Source: Candidatus Firestoneibacteriota bacterium (GTDB taxonomy: Bacteria; JACRDZ01). From it: a stretch of 14,642 nucleotides of DNA. Positions 8,601-14,642 of the stretch are shown here, one piece after another. The translations under genes and the position numbers were made by a program. Location: the NCBI GenBank assembly GCA_016212735.1, contig JACRDZ010000296.1, positions 1 to 14,642 on the forward strand, given 5' to 3'. The notes under the pieces were generated by a model. The model searched no databases. It worked only from the letters and a program-made list of their open reading frames with translations, and was not told the DNA's origin. The first letter of the stretch is position 1; each line of letters opens with the position of its first letter.

Positions 8601-11600
8601 GACCTTTTAATGATTCAATAAAAATAAAAGTTACTTCTATTTCAGAACCGGAAGGAGAAGTATATGATATTAAAGAAAGCAATGAATATCCTGGAATTTT
8701 TATTGGACGGTTTGAGTTTGGCAGATGGGTAGAATCAGGTGATAAATTGGTTACTATTGATGACAAAGAAACATTTACAGTTACTTACTATCTTGCAGAA
8801 TATACTTCGACAAATATTATAAATGATACTTTTATAACTAATCCAATAAAAATTACCCGCGAAATGAAGGGAACTGTTCATATAGTTGTCGAAAATGCTA
8901 TGGGTATAAACGGAAATCTAATAGATAAGGACAATACAGAATCATTTATTGTAAATCCCGATTTATTTTATATTAAAAATACAGATACTGCCAATATTGA
9001 TGAGGGCGAAATTACACGTACAATAAACATACATCTTAAATTCTCAGTGCCGGATGCACAAAAGATGATAATAAGTGAAGACCCTGAATTCAAATCAAGC
9101 GAATGGGAGCCATATAAAAACGAAAAAGAGTTCTTTTTAAGCAATTCTATAGGTCATAAAACTTTATACATTAAATTTAAAAATAAATTTAGTGCAGAAT
9201 CACCTGTAATAAATAAAAAAATTAGTTATATACCGATAGAATATAAAACAGTATTAAATAAAGACATTGATAAAGATGTTTTTTTAACAAAAGAAATGGG
9301 ACCGTTTTTAGTAACTAAATCAATAAATATTACTCAAGGTGCTACTCTTACAATAGGTGCAGGTGTAAAATTCTGGATTGATGCCAGTGCTTCTCCAAAA
9401 ATTCAAATAATAGTTGACGGGATAATCAATACTGTGGGAAGCGAATTTGATAGAATAGTTTTTACTTCAAACGCAGTAAAACCTATCCCTGGAGATTGGA
9501 TTGGGATTAAAATTATTAATTCAAAAGAAAATGTTTTTAAATATACAGATGTTAATTATGCAGAAGAAGGATTTGTTGCTTTAGGATCTGATATTAATAT
9601 AGAAAATTGTAAATTTGAGCGTAATAAAACAGCAGGAGTTGTTTTTGATCAGCGTTCAACAGGGTCTGTTTTATTCAGTGAGTTTCGCGTTAATGGAATA
9701 GGAATACAAACAAAAGATATTTCAAATCCAGAGATAAGTAATAATTATATTGTGCTGAATGAAGTCGGTATTTCCTGTGAAAGTATTTCATCTCCCAAAA
9801 TTATAAACAATATAATATTAAAAAGTGCAAAAACAGGGATAAGTTGTACTGTCATGGCCGCTCCTCCTATTTCAGATAACAATATTTCTCAGAATATTGA
9901 ATATGGTATTTATATTATTAATTCTGCACCAATGATATATCAAAATAATATTATAGAAAATTCTATAGGTATTTTTTGTGAAAAATATTTATATCCATTT
10001 TTAATTAAAAACAATAATCTTTTTAATAATAAAGATTACTCCATGAAATTAAATAATTTTACAGAGAATCTGGATGTTGCTAAAAACTGGTGGGGAGTGA
10101 GAAATCCAGATATTATTAAAAAAATTGTTTATGACAACAGTGATGATCCTGGTTTAGGGAAATTAGTATTTCTACCTTTTCTTGAAGCACCTGCTGCTTC
10201 CAAGAACGTAAGCATTGTCATAGATAAAGTTAAACCTAAAGTCCTGACTGCTGAATTTCAGAATCCTGCAAATATAACTTCATTTTTTCAGGTATCTCTT
10301 GTGTTTGATGAATCCATTAATCCGTATATATTGCCTAAAATAACCATGGTTCTACCGGATGGAAAATCTATAGTCCCAGCACAGGGAATATTTTCTTCAA
10401 TTAACTCGGAAAATGATACTTATATTACTCCGTTCATTAATCTGGATGAAAGCATGGCAGGAGAAATAAAACTTTATATTGAAAATGTACAGGATCTAAC
10501 AGGTAATCTTATGGATAAAACACCTATTACTACTTTTATTCTGGACCCTGTATTAAATGTTAAAGAAGGGTTTTTTATTTCTAAACCTGAAATAACTTTG
10601 CAGATAAAAACTCAAGATGCGTATGAAATGATAATAAGTGAAAATCCAAATTTTAAAAATGCAGCATGGGAAGCATTTGCTTCTATTAAAAATATAGAGC
10701 TTTCAAAAGAAGAAGGCAAAAAATCGATTTATTTCCGTACACGTAAAAAAACTGGAATATTATCACCTGTAAGCCAATACGTACTTTTTCTGGACAAAAC
10801 TCCACCGCGCATAATCAACCAGGTATATAACGTGCCTAAAGTAGATGAGTCTTTCAAGCTGACATTATATTTTAATGAACGTCTGAATATAAATTGTAAA
10901 CCTAAAATTACACTTAGAAGCAATAATAAAAATGAATTTGTTTTACCGCAGGGTAATTTTGTATCCTCAAGCCTGATAAATGACACTTATATTATTCCAG
11001 CAACCGTTTTATCAAAAGATCTTGAAGGATATTTAACCGTTATAGTAGAAGATATAACCGATTTATCCGGAAATAAAATAGATCCAACCAGCATGAACAA
11101 TCTGTTCCGATATGACATAATTCCCCCGTCTCCTATGGTAAAAATAGAAGGAGGAAATTTTACACAGAAAAATGAAATAATACTTATTTTTGAGAAACAG
11201 GAAGGCCGTGTTGGAGTAGAAACAATGTTAAGTGAAGATAAAGATTTTAAAGATGCAAAATGGGAGGAATTAAAAACAGAACGCGGGTTTAATCTATCGC
11301 AGGGTGAAGGTGAAAAAAATATTTATCTTAAGTTCCGTGACAAAATAGGATATGAGTCTTCACCTCAGAAGGTCACTGTATTCATTGACAGAAAAGCTCC
11401 TCAAATTATTAGTTATTCATATCCGAAACCTGCGCGCATAAGCAATGACTTCCAGATAAAAATTCAATTTGATGAATCAATTGATACTACAAATATTCCA
11501 TCTGTTAGTCTTACAAGTACTGGAGATAAAAGTCCTGTAATTTCCGGAAATGGAAGTTTTTCATCCAGTAAATTCCCTGATGATACTTATATTTCACCTA

Positions 11601-12886
11601 TTATTAATCTTGATGAAAATATGGGTGGAGCAATTACAATAGTAGTTGCTAAAGTTTATGATATTGCAAAAAATATACTGGAAATGGAAATGAAAGAAAC
11701 TTTTAATTTTGATACATACGCTCCTATAGCATCAGATATTATTGTTAAACAGGGAGAATTTATCCGCGAACCTAAAGTTAATTTTATGCTTTCTGTAATT
11801 GGAGCCCGCAAAATGATGATTTCAGAAAGCATTGAATTTGCCGATAGTCAGTGGCTTGATTATGCTGCTGAATATGAATATATTCTATCCAATCAGGATG
11901 GTGTTAAAAAAGTTTATTTTAAATTTGAAGATGAAAGTGGAAATGTCTCAAAACCAAAGAGAGTTGAAATTACTATGGATCGTTCAAAACCAATAATAAC
12001 AAAATTTGATTTTCCTTCTCTTATTGAGTTTAATAAACCTTTTCAAATAGCAATGCATTTCAGCGAAGGAGTAATGCCAAAAAAACCTGCTATTGTACTT
12101 ATGAGTACAAGCCGTCTGAATTATTTAATTGCCAATGAAGGAACTTTTAAAATGGATGTATCAAAAAATGATATTTATGTAACCCCGGAAATCATTTTAG
12201 ATGAAAGTATGAAAGGTGGGATTGTTATTGTTATCGATCAGGTAGTTGATGTTACAGGGAACAAAATGGATTCAGTTGGTAAACTATTGTTCTATGTTGG
12301 AGAAGAAGACCCGCGTTCGAAAAAAATCAGAATAAACGGAGGTGAATATACAGCAAGAGAAAATATTACTTTGCTTTTAAGCTATGAAGATGTTAAGGAA
12401 ATTAATATTAGTGAAGACCCTGAATGTAAAAAAGGAAAATGGATTAATTTTAAAAATAAAGTTCCCTATGTATTATCAAAATCCCCTGGAGAAAAAAATT
12501 TATGTATATCATTGCGTCATATTGATGATAAAATTGAGAAACAGTATATAAAAGTCATATTAGATAAAACTGCGCCTGAAGTTATAAAATATGTATTCCC
12601 TGAACAGGATCCCCAGCTTTTTGCGCAGGTAAAACTTATTTTTAGTGAAACATTGGACAAAAATTATCCTCCAACAGTTGTTTTAACAGATGGGAACGGG
12701 GAAAATATTTTATTATCAGAAAAAGGATCTTTTGCAACAACAAATATGAAATATGATACTTATATTACATCTGTAATCCCTAAATATAAAGATCTTTCAT
12801 ATCCTCTTATATTTTCAATTACAAACGCTCAGGATCTGGCAGGAAATCTAACGAAATTGTTTCATATTGTAAGAGATTCAAAATAG
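5687..12886 (+). CDS. Giant exported 15-heme c-type cytochrome with Ig-like modules and a beta-helix
   Basis: This 2399-residue protein was not recognised as any named family. A hydrophobic segment at 29-49 behind K22/K28 looks like a signal peptide, cleaved near 49-55. Next come 15 CXXCH heme sites (66-734), a Lys/Glu-rich linker (about 735-772), an Ig-like domain (about 775-862), and a first repeat module (from 864) with a small inserted domain at about 959-1035. A right-handed beta-helix (about 1197-1502) follows, then four and a half more Ig-type modules (1517-2399). No C-terminal anchor, sorting motif or membrane helix is seen. The hemes should be attached outside the cytoplasmic membrane, so a role in extracellular or periplasmic electron transfer with a long structural or adhesive arm is inferred. 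Start is uncertain: TTG at 5687 abuts the leuS stop, and ATG at 5702 is in frame. Neither has a good ribosome binding site, so coupling to leuS translation is possible. Confidence 0.9.
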   Translation: MGIYFMQINVVIVIINLFSTNKITNYIKFLSSIFLVEFSIFFSLILLLANRTYSSNLTKYDTSLPCITCHFDRKYLMHPINISMEGKGLKTTLPLNNSKITCLTCHKYHTDDPLSRIQLHDTTYTFLLRIPNVPVSSLCVNCHDNNKYVIGTNHDMKVTAPGEKNVLGQTTNKMGPCSACHLAHNGLEINLWAKEMVLAPDITSMFCKGCHNEKGCASTKNLNEFMHPMLVSPSKKGLTTTLPLFNEDGKPSYEGEITCVTCHNVHQWAPDEKKQGLYKKEIGASDTKFLRINNQKNSELCTNCHKLQGLVIGTPHDLVEVSYNEKNIQGITAGSGGQCSACHLIHNGKDKENFAREYGQGEDVITQKCTSCHSEGKIADKRLIGANSHPINVALASWKMSTNLPLYDREGGINQKGTIKCITCHNVHQWTSDKTKLGKVVAKEKVKLTINMIQKGIVGEIVFVKGNQVYINHTNDKITVAKDDILYIFKEEREFGRLKVLNYNPFAKESEIFANIITDEIASKLGKGDIVYNPKFLDASSSGTIAGDGTNSFLRMQNSSSKLCISCHKHQESIIGTKHDISVNFPNNSNIRNEKNILSGPCSSCHTPHNSVGVYLSAISSKSMDSDRRDYISKLCTICHSASGIANTKVLRDHHLIRIFPSYILDLTPPPTFMPLYEIGGRVGFWDYVSCSTCHNVHQWDPEKSEKRDFTEGDETNSFLRMPNNDKQLCEACHINEVNLKMKEELKKETKKTQETIIVEDKKEEKIVVISEGGPKIEVLNPKTNSILTRYEHDISGTIDDPTVTRAQVLVNGKPYIISVSAGSFSDKIILKEGKNHIRVLATNPEGKSGASGEIVCTVDTRRPMVIQYEYTKPVTLTDDFRLKVVFNQTMNADVLPFIYFVTSDKKTIVPEIQISTSAKFINQFEEIPLIDSNVIKEMKNGEILLNAKIYYGYGNMPQVIVKDTNRDKNPGPFNDSIKIKVTSISEPEGEVYDIKESNEYPGIFIGRFEFGRWVESGDKLVTIDDKETFTVTYYLAEYTSTNIINDTFITNPIKITREMKGTVHIVVENAMGINGNLIDKDNTESFIVNPDLFYIKNTDTANIDEGEITRTINIHLKFSVPDAQKMIISEDPEFKSSEWEPYKNEKEFFLSNSIGHKTLYIKFKNKFSAESPVINKKISYIPIEYKTVLNKDIDKDVFLTKEMGPFLVTKSINITQGATLTIGAGVKFWIDASASPKIQIIVDGIINTVGSEFDRIVFTSNAVKPIPGDWIGIKIINSKENVFKYTDVNYAEEGFVALGSDINIENCKFERNKTAGVVFDQRSTGSVLFSEFRVNGIGIQTKDISNPEISNNYIVLNEVGISCESISSPKIINNIILKSAKTGISCTVMAAPPISDNNISQNIEYGIYIINSAPMIYQNNIIENSIGIFCEKYLYPFLIKNNNLFNNKDYSMKLNNFTENLDVAKNWWGVRNPDIIKKIVYDNSDDPGLGKLVFLPFLEAPAASKNVSIVIDKVKPKVLTAEFQNPANITSFFQVSLVFDESINPYILPKITMVLPDGKSIVPAQGIFSSINSENDTYITPFINLDESMAGEIKLYIENVQDLTGNLMDKTPITTFILDPVLNVKEGFFISKPEITLQIKTQDAYEMIISENPNFKNAAWEAFASIKNIELSKEEGKKSIYFRTRKKTGILSPVSQYVLFLDKTPPRIINQVYNVPKVDESFKLTLYFNERLNINCKPKITLRSNNKNEFVLPQGNFVSSSLINDTYIIPATVLSKDLEGYLTVIVEDITDLSGNKIDPTSMNNLFRYDIIPPSPMVKIEGGNFTQKNEIILIFEKQEGRVGVETMLSEDKDFKDAKWEELKTERGFNLSQGEGEKNIYLKFRDKIGYESSPQKVTVFIDRKAPQIISYSYPKPARISNDFQIKIQFDESIDTTNIPSVSLTSTGDKSPVISGNGSFSSSKFPDDTYISPIINLDENMGGAITIVVAKVYDIAKNILEMEMKETFNFDTYAPIASDIIVKQGEFIREPKVNFMLSVIGARKMMISESIEFADSQWLDYAAEYEYILSNQDGVKKVYFKFEDESGNVSKPKRVEITMDRSKPIITKFDFPSLIEFNKPFQIAMHFSEGVMPKKPAIVLMSTSRLNYLIANEGTFKMDVSKNDIYVTPEIILDESMKGGIVIVIDQVVDVTGNKMDSVGKLLFYVGEEDPRSKKIRINGGEYTARENITLLLSYEDVKEINISEDPECKKGKWINFKNKVPYVLSKSPGEKNLCISLRHIDDKIEKQYIKVILDKTAPEVIKYVFPEQDPQLFAQVKLIFSETLDKNYPPTVVLTDGNGENILLSEKGSFATTNMKYDTYITSVIPKYKDLSYPLIFSITNAQDLAGNLTKLFHIVRDSK
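5882..7888 (+). repeat. Fourfold repeated tetraheme unit (15 CXXCH sites)
   Basis: The CXXCH cysteines start at residues 66, 102, 139, 177; 207, 259, 301, 339; 369, 421, 564, 602; and 636, 691, 730. Each group repeats the same site types. Type A is followed by a later His-Pro and a TTLPL-like segment. Type B reads TCHxxH, usually TCHNVHQW. Type C is followed by IGTxHD. Type D reads CSACHxxHN. The C to D distance is exactly 38 residues in all three complete units. The recurring extra His near each site is a candidate distal ligand, so bis-His hemes are inferred. The fourth unit lacks D, its A site has HHL in place of His-Pro, and its C site lacks the GTxHD histidine. The CXXCHxxH spacing resembles the known paired (doubled) CXXCH motif family. 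Confidence 0.9.
7022..7294 (+). other. FlgT-C-like beta domain inserted in the third heme unit
   Basis: Residues about 446-536 of the cytochrome contain no Cys or heme motif and separate heme sites B and C of unit three by 143 residues, where other units have 36-42. The pattern KGIVGEIVFVKGNQVYIN, then a Gly/Asp turn with DDILYIFK, then FGRLKVLNY, an alternating stretch and LGKGDIVYNP resembles the small beta barrel at the C-terminus of FlgT-type proteins (V..V.G..VyIn, then Gd.l.V, then G.l.V, then GD.V). The match is by eye only. Its role is unknown; it could bind a partner or act as a spacer. Confidence 0.5.
8561..8791 (+). other. Small inserted domain of the D-x-N-x-D / PGIF type in Ig module 1
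   Basis: Residues about 959-1035 read as an acidic turn (KDTNRDKN), a strand pair (DSIKIKVTSISEPEGE), then IKESNEYPGIFIGRFEF and a final TFTVTYY. This layout, ending in a nGiFxG segment and a strand, is common in small beta domains of large bacterial surface proteins, often with calcium-type acidic turns. It interrupts the first Ig module, whose NDTFIT...MKGTVHIVVENA half resumes at about residue 1046, and it is absent from the later modules. Recognition is by pattern only. Confidence 0.5.
9275..10192 (+). other. Right-handed parallel beta-helix region
   Basis: Residues about 1197-1502 begin with a cap-like stretch (ITQGATLTIGAGVKFWI, then an I-V-DGIINTVGS turn and RIVFTSN). At least six rungs follow, of the form 'PxIxxNxIxxNxxGIxxxxSxP', for example SNPEISNNYIVLNEVGISC, SPKIINNIILKSAKTGISC and APMIYQNNIIENSIGIFC. 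The region closes with KNWWG at about 1466-1470, a typical end of NosD/parallel beta-helix folds. Such folds bind or cut polysaccharides or act as scaffolds. No catalytic residues could be assigned, so I infer a scaffold or carbohydrate-binding role. Confidence 0.85.
10235..12883 (+). repeat. Tandem two-part Ig-like modules of 190-198 residues (four and a half copies)
   Basis: Modules start at the Pro of residues 1517, 1707, 1905, 2102 and 2297, giving spacings of 190, 198, 197 and 195; the last is only the first half. Part one has FQVSLVFDES-like strands, a central NDTYITP, then LDESMxG and a V.DxxGN ending, as in Ig-like domains of surface proteins that carry an 'FSE' strand. Part two has MIISENPNFKNAAWEAF-like motifs and LSxxxGxKxxYxKFRDxxGxxS, ending in LDKTAP or a variant. 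A related but interrupted module starts at 864. The repeats are diverged at DNA level. They probably form a rigid stalk or an adhesive surface. Confidence 0.85.
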
Positions 12887-12923
12887 ATAAATAGGAAATT
12901 AAAGGAATATAGGTTGGAATAAC

Positions 12924-12929
12924 AAGGGA
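12924..12929 (+). promoter_or_regulatory. Ribosome binding site of the CHAT gene
   Basis: AAGGGA lies eight bases before the ATG at 12938. The 51 bp gap after the cytochrome stop holds no hairpin followed by a T-run, so no terminator was called. Confidence 0.5.
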
Positions 12930-12937
12930 AAATAACT

Positions 12938-13747
12938 ATGGAAATTATAAATGTATACATAGATAAAGAAATAGTTAAAGTTGATAATGACAATGGAACT
13001 GCTTATCAGTTTAGCAAAATTTATATTGAAAAGCTTGAAAAACAAGGATATCTTGAAGAAGATGATCTTGTAAATTTTGGTTTTGAAATTTTTAATAATA
13101 TATTTTCAACATCATTAAGAAGAGAAAAAATAAACAATTCTTTTGAAAAACTTTCTAATCATACGAATCTTATAATCTCAATAAGTTCGGAATTTGAAGA
13201 AATTCACAATATTCCTTTTGAAATAATTAACAATGATGGAAAAGACACGGGTTTTTTACTTAAAAAAGGGAATATTTCTATTATAAGAGATATCCCATCT
13301 CTTAGTAAAAGTGTAAAGCCTGTTCAAGCACCAATAAGAATCTTGATTCTTATTTCTCTTCCTCTTGAAATTTATAAAACCTCACCATTTGATCCGCTCA
13401 GAGAACTTGATATAATCTATTCTGCACTTAATACTTATATTGAACAAGGAATTGTAGAAATAGATATTGAGGAAAAAGTAAGTATTCGGGCTATTAAAGA
13501 AAGGCTGTCAAAAAAGGATTATCATATTATCCATTTTACAGGGCATGGTACAAGAGGCGGAAACCTTATAATAGAGGATGAAAATGATAGTTCAAAAGAA
13601 AAATCTATAAGTGCTGATGAAATACAGGATATATTTAAAGGAAGTAATGCACAATTATTTTATTTTAATGCTTGTGAAACTGCACAATCAACAGAAATTG
13701 AACCATCACTTGCATATCATATTTATAAATTTATTCCAAAAGCATAA
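12938..13747 (+). CDS. CHAT-domain (caspase-like) protease part, C-terminally truncated
   Basis: The 269-residue product matches the CHAT family, cysteine peptidases of the caspase-like clan. An N-terminal part with ISSEFEEIHNIPFEII and FLLKKG...ISIIRDIP (about 81-120) is the usual CHAT entry. The core has ILILISLPLE (135-144), HIIHFTGHG (196-204, with H203 the likely catalytic His) and FNACETA (243-249, with C246 the likely nucleophile), so the dyad is intact. After SLAYHIYKFIPKA the frame stops. CHAT proteins normally continue for several dozen residues here, with a strand reading like 'viGm' and an 'A..F...FY' helix, before any linked domain. That tail is absent. The next base frame encodes a STAND NTPase, the usual partner of CHAT domains. 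The gene is therefore probably the front part of a broken CHAT-STAND gene. Such proteins are linked to defence and programmed cell death; the target here is unknown. Confidence 0.85.
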   Translation: MEIINVYIDKEIVKVDNDNGTAYQFSKIYIEKLEKQGYLEEDDLVNFGFEIFNNIFSTSLRREKINNSFEKLSNHTNLIISISSEFEEIHNIPFEIINNDGKDTGFLLKKGNISIIRDIPSLSKSVKPVQAPIRILILISLPLEIYKTSPFDPLRELDIIYSALNTYIEQGIVEIDIEEKVSIRAIKERLSKKDYHIIHFTGHGTRGGNLIIEDENDSSKEKSISADEIQDIFKGSNAQLFYFNACETAQSTEIEPSLAYHIYKFIPKA

Positions 13748-14642
13748 TAATGAAATAGTAAGAAAAGCATCGGATTTAATAGAAAATAATAATCATCTTG
13801 TTCTGCATGGAATAGGCGGTGCCGGTAAAAGTACAATGGCAATCTATCTCAGCAAATTCTTTAAACCTAAATTTACAAATATTTTATTTTTTAATTTTAA
13901 AGATGATTTTATTACAAAACCTGATATATTGTGCGATGAAATTATTAATTTGCTTAGAAGAAAAGAACTTATTGGTTTATCAGAATATAAAAATATTTTT
14001 GAACAAATAAAAAATTTACCCGAAAGAGAAAGCGTTTTTAAAAAATGGAATTTTATTGAAAAAAAATTAAAAGAAAATACTCTTTTGATTCTTGATAATC
14101 TTGAAGATATAATGCAGGATGAAAAAGGAATAATTAAACAAGAATGGAAAGAATTAATAAGCGAGATTTTAAAACAAAAAAATATATTTACGATTTTCAC
14201 CACACGATTAAAACTATATCTCACAGAGAGGCACCCCTTAGAAAATATATTAGAAATAGAAGAATATACAGGACCAGAAATAAATTTTTTATTTAAAAAT
14301 TTAAATAAAGAAAAACAAAAATATTTAGAAGCAAAGTATAAACAAATTATTGATAAATTTGGTTTTCATCCTCTTTCCATTACAAAAGCAATTGAACAAA
14401 AATTTGATAATTTAGAAAGACTTTTTAATATTCAGGATTTCAAAAATCAATTTGAATTTTATAGAAAATATTTTAATACCTATAAAAAAGATACCCAAAA
14501 ACTCTTTTTTATCAAATATCCATTTTCAAATAAATTTATGGAGGGAATTTTTTCAGCAGACTTCATATCTTTAATAAAGAATAAGCTTTTGATTCTTAAA
14601 AAATACAATGAATATTTTTTACCTTACAGGATAATAAATTCA
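13668..14642 (+). CDS. STAND/NB-ARC-type P-loop NTPase part, frame-displaced and 3' partial
   Basis: A frame different from the CHAT frame is open to the right edge of the window. The only ATG in this frame upstream of the P-loop is at 13668, inside the CHAT codons and without a ribosome binding site; recognisable homology begins only near 13743 (HNNEIVRKASDLIENNNHLV). Numbering from 13668, the protein has Walker A GIGGAGKST (48-56), Walker B LLILD (139-143), an FTTR sensor with R180, and GFHPLS (232-237), the GxP motif of STAND NTPases. After it a winged-helix-like stretch begins (FFIKYPFSNKFM, then LIKNKLLIL). These motifs in this order identify an NB-ARC/STAND switch, which binds and hydrolyses ATP and oligomerises on sensing a trigger. 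The sensor repeats would lie beyond the window. It is probably the second half of the CHAT-STAND gene, not a separately started protein. Confidence 0.8.
   Translation, partial: MLVKLHNQQKLNHHLHIIFINLFQKHNNEIVRKASDLIENNNHLVLHGIGGAGKSTMAIYLSKFFKPKFTNILFFNFKDDFITKPDILCDEIINLLRRKELIGLSEYKNIFEQIKNLPERESVFKKWNFIEKKLKENTLLILDNLEDIMQDEKGIIKQEWKELISEILKQKNIFTIFTTRLKLYLTERHPLENILEIEEYTGPEINFLFKNLNKEKQKYLEAKYKQIIDKFGFHPLSITKAIEQKFDNLERLFNIQDFKNQFEFYRKYFNTYKKDTQKLFFIKYPFSNKFMEGIFSADFISLIKNKLLILKKYNEYFLPYRIINS

Noticed and set aside
10235..12883. DNA-level tandem repeat or CRISPR-like array
   Set aside because: The periodicity is at protein level in units of about 570-595 bp with diverged DNA. There are no short identical repeats with spacers.
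12700..12886. C-terminal sorting or anchoring signal on the giant cytochrome
   Set aside because: The C-terminus is an Ig half-module ending in FHIVRDSK, with no LPXTG, no hydrophobic tail and no recognisable secretion-system tail.
13738..13752. Programmed ribosomal frameshift joining CHAT and STAND
   Set aside because: The needed shift is +1 (or -2). No known slippery motif or prfB-like site is seen, the A-run is only four bases, and the CHAT tail would still be missing.
13750..13758. ATG just after the CHAT stop as start of a second gene
   Set aside because: It is in the wrong frame for the STAND NTPase and reads ATG AAA TAG, stopping at once.
13844..14224. Minus-strand 126-residue frame at the right edge
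   Set aside because: It is antisense to the Walker A to sensor region of the STAND frame, which explains the sequence far better. Its Phe/Ser/Lys-rich product is typical of antisense A+T-rich DNA.

Overview
The window is a tightly packed, all plus-strand stretch of an A+T-rich bacterial genome. Clear AGGAGG-type ribosome binding sites and TAA/TGA/TAG stops fit a standard-code bacterium. A LysM plus degenerate M23 protein and a very large exported multiheme c-type cytochrome suggest a Gram-negative-type, anaerobic or redox-versatile cell, probably an uncultured lineage. I cannot name the phylum from this sequence.

Layout: (1) bases 2-424, the 3' end of a LysM/M23 envelope protein resembling NlpD/EnvC amidase activators, cut by the window edge; (2) 459-1670, argD, acetylornithine aminotransferase; (3) 1660-3177, a GAF-GAF-GGDEF diguanylate cyclase overlapping argD; (4) 3203-5686, leuS, leucyl-tRNA synthetase; (5) 5687-12886, a 2399-residue protein starting right at the leuS stop, with 15 CXXCH heme sites followed by Ig-like modules and a right-handed beta-helix; (6) 12938-13747, a CHAT caspase-like protease domain; (7) an open frame running off the right edge that encodes a STAND/NB-ARC-type P-loop NTPase in a different frame from the CHAT domain. 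Items 6 and 7 together look like one CHAT-STAND gene broken by a frame change and probably an internal deletion.

Genes 1 to 5 are separated by 0-34 bp or overlap, and no terminator-like hairpin was seen between them, so they could be co-transcribed. The housekeeping genes (argD, leuS) share no obvious pathway with the envelope, signalling and cytochrome genes. The most unusual part is gene 5. Its heme region is built from a four-heme unit (A-B-C-D) repeated four times with the last D missing. A FlgT-C-like beta domain is inserted in the third unit. The rest of the protein is a stalk-like series of two-part modules of 190-198 residues, interrupted by a beta-helix and by another small inserted domain. 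The CHAT-STAND pair at the right edge is a defence or cell-death type of architecture and is the likeliest accessory element here. No RNA genes, CRISPR array, insertion sequence or attachment site was seen, and no stretch above 300 bases lacks a gene.
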